Part shown: piece after piece, positions 1 to 5,162 of the stretch
Layout of the letters: every line of letters starts with the position of its first letter
Position numbering within the stretch: position 1 is the stretch's first letter
Origin: a virus
Direction: 5' to 3' (one strand)
IMG/VR virus record: IMGVR_UViG_3300027770_000247
Location: 1 to 24,370 of that record
Length of the DNA: 24,370 nucleotides
Translations under genes and position numbers: made by a program
Notes under the pieces: model-generated
Databases searched by the model: none
What the model was told of the DNA's origin: nothing
The model's input: the letters and a program-made list of their open reading frames with translations, nothing else

Positions 1-44
1 CGTTTTGGTTTACCGGGAACTTTGAAGGGAATTATTTCAGCCAT
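1..44 (-). CDS. N-terminus of a probable RusA-like Holliday junction resolvase (partial)
   Basis: Only the first 14 codons are inside the window; the gene runs off the left edge. The residues MAEIIPFKVPGKPK resemble the opening of RusA-family endonucleases, which often begin with a beta strand followed by a VPGKP-type turn. RusA enzymes are dimeric metal-dependent nucleases that cut Holliday junctions, and small phages use them to debranch DNA before packaging. The start codon lies inside the end of the upstream gene (8-bp overlap), so translation is probably coupled. The active-site aspartates are outside the window, so the assignment rests on a short N-terminal pattern alone and could be wrong. 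Confidence 0.4.
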   Translation of the reverse strand, partial: MAEIIPFKVPGKPK

Positions 45-231
45 TAGTTTTGCTCATTGTTATGTGAGTTTTACATTTGAATTCATCTGGGTTTACAGTG
101 AAGAAGATTAGGTCTTCTATTGATTCGTCACTATTTAGATTAATTTTGTAGAGTTCAAATGCTTCTTCTGGTGATTCACCTATTACACCTAATATATCTC
201 TTGGGTTACGACAGAAAAATTTTAGTTTCAT
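37..231 (-). CDS. Hypothetical protein, 64 aa
   Basis: Not recognised. The protein starts MKLKFFCRNPRDILGVIGES, with a basic N-terminal strand followed by an acidic helix (ESPEEAFELYKINLNSDESI). The alternating strand-helix pattern suggests a small compact alpha/beta fold. Its ATG overlaps the stop of the upstream 56-aa gene as ATGA, and its own stop overlaps the next start by 8 bp, so it is an internal member of the polycistronic left block. No signal peptide or membrane segment is visible. The tight coupling on both sides supports it as a real gene. Confidence 0.7.
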   Translation of the reverse strand: MKLKFFCRNPRDILGVIGESPEEAFELYKINLNSDESIEDLIFFTVNPDEFKCKTHITMSKTNG

Positions 232-398
232 TTTAGTCCTTTTGGTGTATTGATTTGTTTTGTTCCCATAAGTTTACCTGCCACGAATATTTTCATTATT
301 CCTGTTGTGGGATCGAATACATGGGATGTTACTGATCTTACATGACTTTTACATTTTTTGATGAGGTTGTCATATATTTCTTTTGCTGTTTGGCTCAT
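228..398 (-). CDS. Hypothetical protein, 56 aa
   Basis: A short gene read on the - strand, starting MSQTAKEIYDNLIKKCKSHV and ending TPKGLK. It exactly fills the space between two other genes and is joined to both by 4-bp ATGA overlaps (395-398 and 228-231), which is strong evidence for a real coupled gene. The protein is basic, with an N-terminal helix followed by what look like beta strands (VTSHVFDPTTG, IMKIFVAGKLMG). I do not recognise the family. No motif points to a function. Confidence 0.75.
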   Translation of the reverse strand: MSQTAKEIYDNLIKKCKSHVRSVTSHVFDPTTGIMKIFVAGKLMGTKQINTPKGLK

Positions 399-595
399 GC
401 TAAATCGTCAGTTGCAAGCAGTACGTCATTGATGACATCTTTGTACCATTCTGCTGCACTCCAGTCAGACATGTTACGTTCAGCTTTGAGAGTGTGCATC
501 AGGGCTCGTATATCATAGAGTTCTTTTGGGGTCAGTTGTATGGAGTAAGTGATCTCATGAGTAAGCACTGCGTTTCTTGATCGGGTCATTTTCAT
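395..595 (-). CDS. Hypothetical protein, 66 aa, with W-S-A-A-E-W motif
   Basis: A small soluble protein beginning MKMTRSRNAVLTHEITYSIQ. The C-terminal half holds SDWSAAEWYKDVINDVL (from residue 43), a pattern that echoes the WSDLTAADW motif of the protein encoded immediately upstream. It overlaps the upstream stop by one base (TAATG) and the downstream start by four (ATGA). It may be one of several proteins in this block that share a short helical motif. Function is unknown. The ATG three codons into the gene is an alternative start. Confidence 0.7.
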   Translation of the reverse strand: MKMTRSRNAVLTHEITYSIQLTPKELYDIRALMHTLKAERNMSDWSAAEWYKDVINDVLLATDDLA

Positions 596-885
596 TATCT
601 GTCCTTCAGGTTATTTATTTCTTTCAGGCGGTTTCCTGCCCATATGACTCCCTGTGTAAATGTGTTCAGTGATGTTCCCTTTTTGTTTGCAACATTTTGC
701 CAGTCAGCAGCTGTTAAGTCTGACCAAGTAAGCTTTGAATTTAAGCGTTGTCTGATGTATTCTCGTAGCTCTGTAATTTCTGCTGACAGGCGTTGTTGTA
801 TCATTCCGTTTGATATCATGCCTGTTTGGTGGTCAGGATGAGTGTCACATCGTTCATTGAAGTTTTTGATGTCTGTGTATTTCAT
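595..885 (-). CDS. Hypothetical protein, 96 aa, with W..LT..D motif
   Basis: A hydrophilic, mostly helical protein. Residues about 31-50 form a charged helix (QRLSAEITELREYIRQRL). It is followed by WSDLTAADW at 54-62, a short pattern also seen in two other proteins of this block (WIDLTEKDLDFW and WQGLTEDDR). The motif is familiar from many small phage proteins of Proteobacteria, but I know of no proven function. Its ATG is embedded in the upstream stop (ATGA, 882-885) and its stop overlaps the next start by one base. It is probably cytoplasmic. Confidence 0.7.
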   Translation of the reverse strand: MKYTDIKNFNERCDTHPDHQTGMISNGMIQQRLSAEITELREYIRQRLNSKLTWSDLTAADWQNVANKKGTSLNTFTQGVIWAGNRLKEINNLKDR

Positions 886-1211
886 GTGTTGTTTTCTTTT
901 ATATGGGCAGCTACTGCACGAAGTACTCCTTTATTTAATTCGGGTATTGCTAATTCTCCTTGACTTAATTCTTCAGTCCAGAAATCTAGATCTTTTTCTG
1001 TCAGATCTATCCATTGGCGAGGGAGGAGTGATTTCCAATCAGCAACAAAATCAATTGCCTGCAAGCCGTATTCGTCTAATATGTTTTTAATTGCTTCCCA
1101 TTCATGTGGTGGTTGGGAGGTTTGGGCGTGGTGGGGCAGATAGTTGCGTCCACAATTACAGTCCTTGTATATGGTATGGACTGAGATTACGGTCTTTTCA
1201 TCGGTTTTCAT
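882..1211 (-). CDS. Hypothetical protein, 109 aa, with W..LT..D motif
   Basis: The N-terminal part has a Cys/His cluster (CNCGRNYLPHH, residues 18-28) that could bind a metal, although it lacks a full four-ligand set. The middle is acidic, and residues 67-78 read WIDLTEKDLDFW, the block-wide W..LT..D motif. The C-terminus is helical (GVLRAVAAHIKENNT). It joins the neighbouring genes by ATGA overlaps at both ends (882-885 and 1208-1211). I see no signal peptide or membrane segment. The function is unknown; the two proteins carrying the best copies of the motif are encoded next to each other. Confidence 0.7.
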   Translation of the reverse strand: MKTDEKTVISVHTIYKDCNCGRNYLPHHAQTSQPPHEWEAIKNILDEYGLQAIDFVADWKSLLPRQWIDLTEKDLDFWTEELSQGELAIPELNKGVLRAVAAHIKENNT

Positions 1212-1432
1212 TCATTAATTCCAAAGTGTTGTTTAATTTTTATGGCAAGTTTATCATACAAAATCCATCGACCATGATTATCCACGATATTAGCACATTC
1301 CATAATAATTAATTTTGCTAATTCTTCGGAATAATAGTCCATCCATTTATTTAAATTGTCTTTAAAATATTCAGTGTTAGCATTAGTTTTTATACCGGCT
1401 TGGTCAGCAAGTACTTTAATTTGTTCATTCAT
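1208..1432 (-). CDS. Conserved small phage protein, 74 aa
   Basis: It begins MNEQIKVLADQAG and contains EELAKLIIMECANIVDNHG and a terminal IKQHFGINE. This layout (an opening MNE.I..LA.QAG, then ..ELI..EC..., then ..HFG..) is a common small phage protein in proteobacterial podophages and siphophages, always of unknown function. The whole protein looks alpha-helical and soluble. The next start overlaps its stop as ATGA. The family resemblance is from memory and not from a search. Confidence 0.75.
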   Translation of the reverse strand: MNEQIKVLADQAGIKTNANTEYFKDNLNKWMDYYSEELAKLIIMECANIVDNHGRWILYDKLAIKIKQHFGINE

Positions 1433-1433
1433 T

Positions 1434-1634
1434 TCAGTTTTCGTTTATGCCAGCTAAGGCTTTGAATTCAGTTTCAATACGTTCTAGTCTCCACTTGAAT
1501 TCCTTGAGCATGTCACGCTTGTTGTCGTAGCCCATAGCTTTAAAGGACTCGCCTTTTAGTTGGTCGCATACATCGAAGTAAATATATTGTATGTGCGCCA
1601 GCGTGTTTTCATTTGTTTTTTCACTCGTTCTCAT
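1434..1634 (-). CDS. Hypothetical protein, 66 aa
   Basis: A charged helical protein (MRTSEKTNENTLAHIQYIYF at the N-terminus, then KEFKWRLERIETEFKALAG near the end). The pattern of hydrophobic residues suggests a small helical bundle or coiled coil. Its start is locked to the stop of the upstream 38-aa zinc protein by an ATGA overlap (1631-1634), and one base separates it from the next gene. No family recognised. Confidence 0.7.
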   Translation of the reverse strand: MRTSEKTNENTLAHIQYIYFDVCDQLKGESFKAMGYDNKRDMLKEFKWRLERIETEFKALAGINEN

Positions 1635-1747
1635 TTCAGTTCTCCTTCATTCACATCACAAAAGTTACAGCGGTGTTGCCACCACCAGACACGTATTTCA
1701 TTGCATTCACAGCATTTGACCGTGAACAGTTTGCGTAGCATTTTCAT
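1631..1747 (-). CDS. Small zinc-ribbon-like protein, 38 aa
   Basis: A very short gene that fills the gap between two larger genes and is coupled to both by ATGA overlaps (1744-1747 and 1631-1634). The protein starts MKMLRKLFTVKCCECNE and has Cys at 12, 13, 15, 27 and 30 with a WWWQHRCNFC segment. The paired CxC/CxxC knuckles are typical of a minimal zinc ribbon, which would let so short a chain fold. Such proteins usually bind nucleic acid or protein partners; which applies here is unknown. Three Trp in a row next to the second knuckle are unusual. Confidence 0.75.
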   Translation of the reverse strand: MKMLRKLFTVKCCECNEIRVWWWQHRCNFCDVNEGELK

Positions 1748-1983
1748 TTTGCTGAGGTTGCCAGATTGTAGTTATTTTCAAGACGTTCTTTTACCTCCAT
1801 TCCAATATTATACCAGAATATTGGGCTGATAATTTCGTTTCCTTTCTCTTTGGGAACACCATTTTCAGTTACTACTCGGGTGTAATGTTGTAATGCTTGT
1901 ATCACAAATACTTGTATCATAAGCCCGTTCGGGGAGAATGACATCAAGTTTTTGATAAAGTCTTTATTGTTCATTTGTTTCAT
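1744..1983 (-). CDS. Hypothetical protein, 79 aa
   Basis: A soluble protein with a hydrophobic central helix (NGLMIQVFVIQALQHYT). Two ATG codons lie at the front: 1983 and, three codons later, 1974. The gene overlaps the end of the upstream gene by 20 bp if the first is used. The central helix is amphipathic rather than a clear membrane span because it ends in QALQHYTR. The segment ENGVPKEKGNEIISPIFWYN may be the conserved core. The family resembles small phage proteins that I have seen only as hypothetical. Confidence 0.65.
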   Translation of the reverse strand: MKQMNNKDFIKNLMSFSPNGLMIQVFVIQALQHYTRVVTENGVPKEKGNEIISPIFWYNIGMEVKERLENNYNLATSAK

Positions 1984-2257
1984 ACATGCTCTTTATGTGT
2001 TTTTCTATCTTGGCGTTACTTCCCCAAATATTTCCGGGGATTTCGTTATAAAAGAATGCAAAGTAAACTGGGATTAACCATAGGTTTGTTGAGTCAGCGG
2101 AACTTACACAGGTTTCAAGATTTTTGAGCAGAATTCCTTCCAGAAAGCTGCCGGGCATTATCCCATGATCGACATAGTTAATTATTCCGGAATACATATA
2201 TTGTGGAATTTGTTTATCATGAAATTGAAATTTGGCAAGTTTATCAAAGGTTGTCAT
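1964..2257 (-). CDS. Conserved small phage protein (GSFL..L..NL / WGS type), 97 aa
   Basis: The start chosen is the ATG at 2257 (MTTFDKLAKF), which forms an ATGA overlap with the upstream stop and has AAGGAAC in front of it; a longer open frame to 2308 would lie inside the upstream gene. The body has IPQYMYSGIINYVDHGIMPG, SFLEGILLKNLETCVSSAD, then YNEIPGNIWGS. This order (ip..m..gi..yi.hgi.PGSFL..vl.ndl..a...AD, then a terminal P...WGS) is a widespread small phage protein family of unknown function. It is probably cytoplasmic and helical. Confidence 0.75.
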   Translation of the reverse strand: MTTFDKLAKFQFHDKQIPQYMYSGIINYVDHGIMPGSFLEGILLKNLETCVSSADSTNLWLIPVYFAFFYNEIPGNIWGSNAKIEKHIKSMYETNEQ

Positions 2258-2502
2258 GTGTTGCGTTCCTTTAGTTTTGCTTCTGCCGCGATAAGCAAAT
2301 CTTCCCACCCATGCTGCTCTGCTGCAATTTCAAACCTATCATCCTCCGTCAGCCCCTGCCACGGGCGCTGTGTTGCGGCAACAAGGGTAACAAAGGCTTC
2401 TAACTCAGTCTCTGTAAATAGCACACAGTCATGCCTCCCCATAGACAGCACGGGATATACAGCGCCAACTTCGTCTGCAAATTCTTTAGTTTTTTCTTTC
2501 AT
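2254..2502 (-). CDS. Hypothetical protein, 82 aa, with W..LT..D motif
   Basis: The ATG at 2502 was chosen over a longer frame because AGAAGGA sits just upstream of it and the extension has low-quality sequence. The protein reads FTETELEAFVTLVAATQRPW, then WQGLTEDDR at 48-56 and an Ala/Glu-rich helix. The PW.GLT..D motif is frequent in small phage proteins. Its stop overlaps the next ATG by ATGA. The composition is acidic and soluble. Function unknown. Confidence 0.75.
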   Translation of the reverse strand: MKEKTKEFADEVGAVYPVLSMGRHDCVLFTETELEAFVTLVAATQRPWQGLTEDDRFEIAAEQHGWEDLLIAAEAKLKERNT

Positions 2503-2530
2503 TTGTTTTTCCTTCTGGGACAGTATGTAT

Positions 2531-2815
2531 TTATATTGTTTGTCTTGAGGTTTTGACACATACTGTTGTGTTATCAGGCATGATATAAAGATCATTGTCC
2601 GGGCCACACATTTCTCTGAGTCTGTTTAATAATGATTCCAGGAATGATTGTCTTTCCATTTCTTGGGTAAATGCTTTTCGTAGCGTATCAATATCTTCTG
2701 TTTCTGTGATTGGTATGGGACAGCATGTACCATCCTGGGGTATTTGACTTGAACAGGATATGAGGAGTGTTGTTATTGCAAGACAGTATGTACCATTCTG
2801 TATGATGTGTTTCAT
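2531..2815 (-). CDS. Putative phage lipoprotein, 94 aa
   Basis: The N-terminus has a basic residue, a hydrophobic stretch and a lipobox: CLAITTLLISC, with Cys21 as the expected lipidation site. After processing, the mature part is acidic and helical (ETEDIDTLRKAFTQEMERQS). This would place it on the periplasmic face of the inner or outer membrane of a Gram-negative host. Superinfection exclusion is one possible job for an early phage lipoprotein; an Rz1-type spanin is less likely because the mature region is not proline-rich and no Rz partner is adjacent. Its ATG overlaps the upstream stop by one base. Confidence 0.6.
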   Translation of the reverse strand: MKHIIQNGTYCLAITTLLISCSSQIPQDGTCCPIPITETEDIDTLRKAFTQEMERQSFLESLLNRLREMCGPDNDLYIMPDNTTVCVKTSRQTI

Positions 2816-2979
2816 TACGACTCACCTTTTCCTTTGCATGCGGGGCAGATTGTGCCTTCAAACGCACCTTCTCCTGAGCCGTTACAGTCATTGCATATGC
2901 CTGTTTCAGGGTATTCAATTCTGTCATCGGACATGTAGTTGACATAGTCGCTGTCATCATCATCATCTTCGTAAATCAT
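2815..2979 (-). CDS. Small zinc protein with DnaJ-like CxxCxGxG motifs, 54 aa
   Basis: A short gene coupled to the next one by a TAATG overlap (2813-2817). The protein opens with an acidic run (MIYEDDDDDSDYVNYMSDD) and then has CNDCNGSG (from Cys29) and CPACKGKG (from Cys45). Two CxxCxGxG repeats are the signature of the DnaJ zinc-binding domain and of several stand-alone phage and bacterial mini zinc fingers. Here the unit is alone, with no J domain, so a co-chaperone role is not implied. The acidic head could be a binding tail. Confidence 0.8.
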   Translation of the reverse strand: MIYEDDDDDSDYVNYMSDDRIEYPETGICNDCNGSGEGAFEGTICPACKGKGES

Positions 2980-2987
2980 TTTGTATC

Positions 2988-3275
2988 CTATTCTGATGTA
3001 ATTACTTGGGAGGGAAAGCGTATGGCTCCTTCGAAATCTAACTGATCTTGTTCGAATGAGGTTATGTAGTTATCATCCACAATTTGCCAATTGATTATAT
3101 GCTCTTTAAACAGATTGTTGTCACATTCTACTTTGTGGCGTATTGCCATGATTAGCTTTGTGGTTTCTTCATTGTTCTCTGTATGATTTAGTATTACATA
3201 GTCATTGCCTCCTTTTGGTTTCCAACGATATCCGTAGTTTTCGTACACTTGGGTTGATATGAGTAGTTTGGCCAT
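2988..3275 (-). CDS. Conserved phage protein (AKLLISTQVYENYG type), 95 aa
   Basis: The opening MAKLLISTQVYENYGYRW and the following KGGNDYVI resemble a conserved phage family that starts with AKiLISTQVYENYGah.w. The function of that family is unknown to me. The rest has beta-strand-like segments and is soluble. The gene is 8 bp from the next one. Its distance of about 50 bp from the first gene of the run leaves room for a ribosome binding site. Confidence 0.75.
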   Translation of the reverse strand: MAKLLISTQVYENYGYRWKPKGGNDYVILNHTENNEETTKLIMAIRHKVECDNNLFKEHIINWQIVDDNYITSFEQDQLDFEGAIRFPSQVITSE

Positions 3276-3324
3276 AGGTATGTTTTTGTCAGGTTTTGTG
3301 GTTGAATGGTTGTAAAGTGGTGTT

Positions 3325-3555
3325 TTAGGTGGGGTTTTGGTGGTGTACAGGTATCATTTTTGTTTGGAGAGCTTTCAGCAGTTCAATTAGGTCATTGATA
3401 TCTGCGTGGGAGAAAGAGTAGTCATCTATTTTTATACTTATATATTTTGATCCGATGAATTTGTATTCAATTTCAGCAAAGCACGGCAGGGTTACTGTTC
3501 CTCCTTCTGTTGAAAGTATTGTGTTTGGTTGTGCTGATTGGAATGTGTAGTTCAT
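3325..3555 (-). CDS. Hypothetical protein, 76 aa; first gene of the left block
   Basis: This is the first gene after the control region, read leftwards. The N-terminal part looks all-beta (MNYTFQSAQPNTILSTEGGT) and the C-terminal part has one helix (HADINDLIELLKALQTKM). I do not recognise it. The start codon lies right next to the last of three GTTTAAA iterons and has no good purine-rich ribosome binding site (the upstream bases on the coding strand are CACCTTTAAACACAT), so translation may be weak, or the transcript may start very close to the ATG. Confidence 0.65.
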   Translation of the reverse strand: MNYTFQSAQPNTILSTEGGTVTLPCFAEIEYKFIGSKYISIKIDDYSFSHADINDLIELLKALQTKMIPVHHQNPT

Positions 3556-3559
3556 ATGT

Positions 3560-3618
3560 GTTTAAAGGTGACTTGGTATTGTTTAAATGTGACTGACTGG
3601 GTATTGTTTAAATTTGAC
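3560..3618. repeat. Three GTTTAAA..TGAC iterons
   Basis: Three direct copies on the + strand: GTTTAAAGGTGAC at 3560-3572, GTTTAAATGTGAC at 3581-3593 and GTTTAAATTTGAC at 3606-3618. The spacings are 21 and 25 bp. Copies 2 and 3 are each preceded by GGTATT. The array ends four bases before the start codon of the first left-block gene. Repeats of this size and position usually bind a replication initiator or a transcription regulator. No cognate protein is identified in the window. Confidence 0.7.
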
Positions 3619-3757
3619 CTCCGTGTAGTGTTTAGTGTATTTTTTACTGTAGTGGCTCATTTACGACCATCACGCACAAAAAGCTACTACACAGTAGCAA
3701 ACTTTGTCACATTAACCGCATGTTACTCGTAAAAGTTAGCCGGAGTTCCTCCTATTC

Positions 3758-3832
3758 TAGTCGGTACCTAATAGGAGATAATTTCTTTTGGTATAATTGC
3801 TGAGTTTAGCCGGTACCTAATAGGAGATAATT
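3758..3832 (+). repeat. Tandem pair of a 26-bp element (GGTACC core)
   Basis: Copies at 3758-3783 and 3807-3832 differ at one base (TAGTCGG versus TAGCCGG); each contains the palindrome GGTACC followed by TAATAGGAGATAATT. In the first copy the sequence CTCCTATT at 3749-3756 can pair with AATAGGAG at 3769-3776 to make a hairpin. A 17-bp piece, TAGTCGGTACCTAATAG, occurs again at 23196-23212. The pattern suggests a binding site or leader element. The AGGAG inside could also act as a ribosome binding site, but no gene follows it here. Confidence 0.75.
3789..3797 (+). promoter_or_regulatory. Extended -10 promoter candidate
   Basis: The bases TGGTATAAT match the extended -10 consensus TGnTATAAT exactly. 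There is no good -35, which extended -10 promoters do not need. A transcript from it would begin near 3804, would carry the second 26-bp repeat at its 5' end, and would run into the folded region at 3836-3921. No protein gene follows on this strand before 7079, which fits a non-coding RNA promoter. Confidence 0.45.
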
Positions 3833-3835
3833 CCA

Positions 3836-3921
3836 CATCCAAGCATATGTTGTTGTAGTAGTGGGGACTACAACTCGGTTTAATCCGGAAACAGGCTTGG
3901 ATGGTACTTTCCCTCCCCACT
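3836..3921 (+). ncRNA. Candidate structured RNA with possible pseudoknot
   Basis: The sequence can fold into a closed three-stem form. P1 is a perfect 9-bp helix (CATCCAAGC at 3836-3844 with GCTTGGATG at 3895-3903). P2 is a perfect 8-bp hairpin (GTTGTAGT at 3852-3859 with ACTACAAC at 3867-3874). A weak P3 is CGG at 3876-3878 with CCG. The seven-base loop of P2, AGTGGGG (3860-3866), is fully complementary to CCCCACT at 3915-3921, so a pseudoknot is possible. A + strand promoter lies 40 bases upstream. I cannot match it to a known riboswitch, ribozyme or tRNA. The strand is inferred from the promoter; the other strand has the same pairings. Confidence 0.5.
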
Positions 3922-3923
3922 CC

Positions 3924-4079
3924 ATATATATTATATAATATTATTCATGAATGAGCTTAATTAGTGGGCTGTAAGTAATATTCAGTATATCCACCTTAAA
4001 GTTAATTGTTATTTTGTATTTTATTTTAAAGATAATTAACTTAAAGAATAACTCATGAGTACTATTATATAATATATAT
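3924..4079. repeat. Nested AT-rich inverted repeat
   Basis: Outer arms of 17 bp are perfect: ATATATATTATATAATA at 3924-3940 and its complement at 4063-4079. CACT (3918-3921) and AGTG (4081-4084) extend the match beyond a small mismatch. Inside are second arms CTTAAAGTTAATT (3995-4007) and AATTAACTTAAAG (4034-4046), complementary at 12 of 13 positions. The interval is strongly AT-rich and has no gene. It could be a replication origin, a large cruciform, or the spacer between two convergent regulatory units. Confidence 0.65.
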
Positions 4080-4083
4080 TAGT

Positions 4084-4109
4084 GTAACATGAGTATTCTC
4101 AATTGTTAC
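4084..4109 (-). terminator. Hairpin at the end of the 4106-7001 gene block
   Basis: GTAACA (4084-4089) pairs with TGTTAC (4104-4109) and TGAG (4090-4093) pairs with CTCA (4098-4101), leaving a TATT loop and a 2-base bulge. It overlaps the stop codon of the last gene of this block as read on the - strand. No run of T follows, so it may be a rho-dependent or processing hairpin rather than a classical terminator. Confidence 0.4.
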
Positions 4110-4354
4110 TCTTCTTCTATCTCTTGATCGTATACTCCTGTCACCTCTATTACGGTTCCTTCAAGATCACAATTAGAGCACAATGATTCCATTGCTTGAA
4201 GTGTTTGAGTAACCAGGTATCTACTGGTATTCCCCTGTATATTCTTTGATTTGATAACTCTGGCACCCCATTCAGCTGCTGCCTCGATTAACTCTGAGTT
4301 GTTAATTGAGAAGTCAGATGCTTTAACAGGCATTAATAAAAGATATTGTTTCAT
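4106..4354 (-). CDS. Hypothetical protein, 82 aa
   Basis: It starts MKQYLLLMPVKASDFSINNS, with an initial beta strand, then a helical, Ala-rich segment (SELIEAAAEWGARVIKS), and ends in a very acidic tail (GVYDQEIEEE). Two Cys flank SN (CSNC) and might be a partial metal site. The sequence AAAGAAAG lies before the ATG. It is the last gene of the second - strand block. I do not recognise a family; the order strand-helix-strand would fit a small alpha/beta fold. Confidence 0.65.
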   Translation of the reverse strand: MKQYLLLMPVKASDFSINNSELIEAAAEWGARVIKSKNIQGNTSRYLVTQTLQAMESLCSNCDLEGTVIEVTGVYDQEIEEE

Positions 4355-4419
4355 GATTGACTTTCTTTTTGTTACAGATTAGGTGGCCAGCAAGGAGGAT
4401 TCCCTGCTGACCTATACGC

Positions 4420-4740
4420 TTACATCACCCGATAGAACCACACGTTGGCATCAGCACCACCTGCAGCTACGAACTGCACGGATGTTTGCTTGTCATAAGC
4501 TTCTTGCAGAGCTTTCTGAAGATCCTTGACCATCTTGTCATTAGCCAGACGGTCAATACGACACTGGCGCTTACGACGATCATCGCAGGTCACCTCAATA
4601 GACCTTGTCACCTCATTAAAAGAAAGATCATTGATTTTAGTTGGTTGACTTACACGATCACCCATATTAGGATTATTGGTGATAAATGGTACTTCCATTT
4701 TAGCAGATACTTTGAAGGAAGGAATAAAAGGTTTAGCCAT
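4420..4740 (-). CDS. Hypothetical protein, 106 aa
   Basis: A basic, soluble protein, MAKPFIPSFKVSAKMEVPFI at the N-terminus, with a central segment rich in charged residues (CDDRRKRQCRIDRLANDK) and a helix (MVKDLQKALQEAYDKQ). It ends in AAGGADANVWFYRVM. GGAG lies eight bases before the ATG. Base composition here is less AT-rich than that of its left neighbours. The start of the gene (CCTATCATG) resembles the leaders of the three repeat-linked genes to its right. It has no recognised family; a nucleic-acid-binding role would fit the basic patch but is a guess. Confidence 0.65.
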   Translation of the reverse strand: MAKPFIPSFKVSAKMEVPFITNNPNMGDRVSQPTKINDLSFNEVTRSIEVTCDDRRKRQCRIDRLANDKMVKDLQKALQEAYDKQTSVQFVAAGGADANVWFYRVM

Positions 4741-4824
4741 GATAGGACTCCGTTAAGTTAAGGAACAGTATGCCATGTACATACCCGTGGCAGGTCTCTG
4801 TTGATGTGCAGAGCACAAGTGATT

Positions 4825-4932
4825 TTAGCGAATCACCACTTCGTATCTTAAAGGAGGATATGCTTTGAGCAGCCATATCTCTGTAGTTTTAAATACAAAT
4901 TTCCCCGATAATCTGTTGTATATGTAATACAT
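4825..4932 (-). CDS. Possible small protein, 35 aa
   Basis: This short frame, MYYIYNRLSGKFVFKTTEIW through KAYPPLRYEVVIR, lies just after the 59-aa membrane protein, with a 5-base gap and only a weak purine run before the ATG. Its composition is protein-like, with alternating strand and turn segments and no run of rare residues. No family recognised. A longer frame reaching 5082 runs antiparallel through the membrane protein gene and looks non-coding. Confidence 0.4.
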   Translation of the reverse strand: MYYIYNRLSGKFVFKTTEIWLLKAYPPLRYEVVIR

Positions 4933-4937
4933 ATCAG

Positions 4938-5117
4938 CTATCTTTCGTCGTATATGTCTTGTAGTAGCAGTACTATTTGTAAGGTGAACAATGTTCCACA
5001 GAGAAACATACCTATCAAATGCAGTAGACCAAAGTCTCCTGCCTCTACCGCTTCTATAATATGCATGCCTGACGCAAACCAAGTTATGCTTAATACTACA
5101 TGTGCCAGTTTATACAT
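4938..5117 (-). CDS. Small membrane protein with two helices, 59 aa
   Basis: The start is ATG 5117 (MYKLAHVVLSITWF), with AAAGGAG in front; a longer frame to 5198 would read through the neighbouring repeat. Two hydrophobic segments are seen at about residues 3-22 and 29-53, separated by EAVEAGDFG, and the C-terminus is charged (QDIYDER). This fits a helical hairpin in the inner membrane. It could be a holin-like, exclusion or membrane-depolarising early protein; the sequence does not decide. Confidence 0.65.
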   Translation of the reverse strand: MYKLAHVVLSITWFASGMHIIEAVEAGDFGLLHLIGMFLCGTLFTLQIVLLLQDIYDER

Positions 5118-5162
5118 ACATACTCCTTTCTCTACCCCCGGAAAAGCCGAGGAAGCTAGAAC

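Noticed and set aside
842-1312. Open frames on the + strand over the left gene block (for example 842-1090 and 1091-1312)
   Set aside because: They are antisense to motif-bearing, overlap-coupled - strand genes, and their proteins are low in charged residues, as expected of shadows.
2688-2966. A 92-codon frame starting with MMMM
   Set aside because: It overlaps the zinc protein gene (2815-2979) and the lipoprotein gene in another frame; both of those have clear motifs and coupled starts.
3836-3903. A tRNA or tRNA-like molecule
   Set aside because: There is an acceptor-like stem and an anticodon-like hairpin with a seven-base loop, but position 33 is not T, there is no D arm and the T arm has only three pairs.
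3836-3921. Hammerhead ribozyme
   Set aside because: GAAA follows the short stem at about 3888, but the obligatory CUGAUGA core is absent.
4825-5082. An 85-codon frame on the - strand
   Set aside because: Its first 50 codons run through the membrane protein gene 4938-5117 in another frame and look non-coding; only the last 35 codons were kept.
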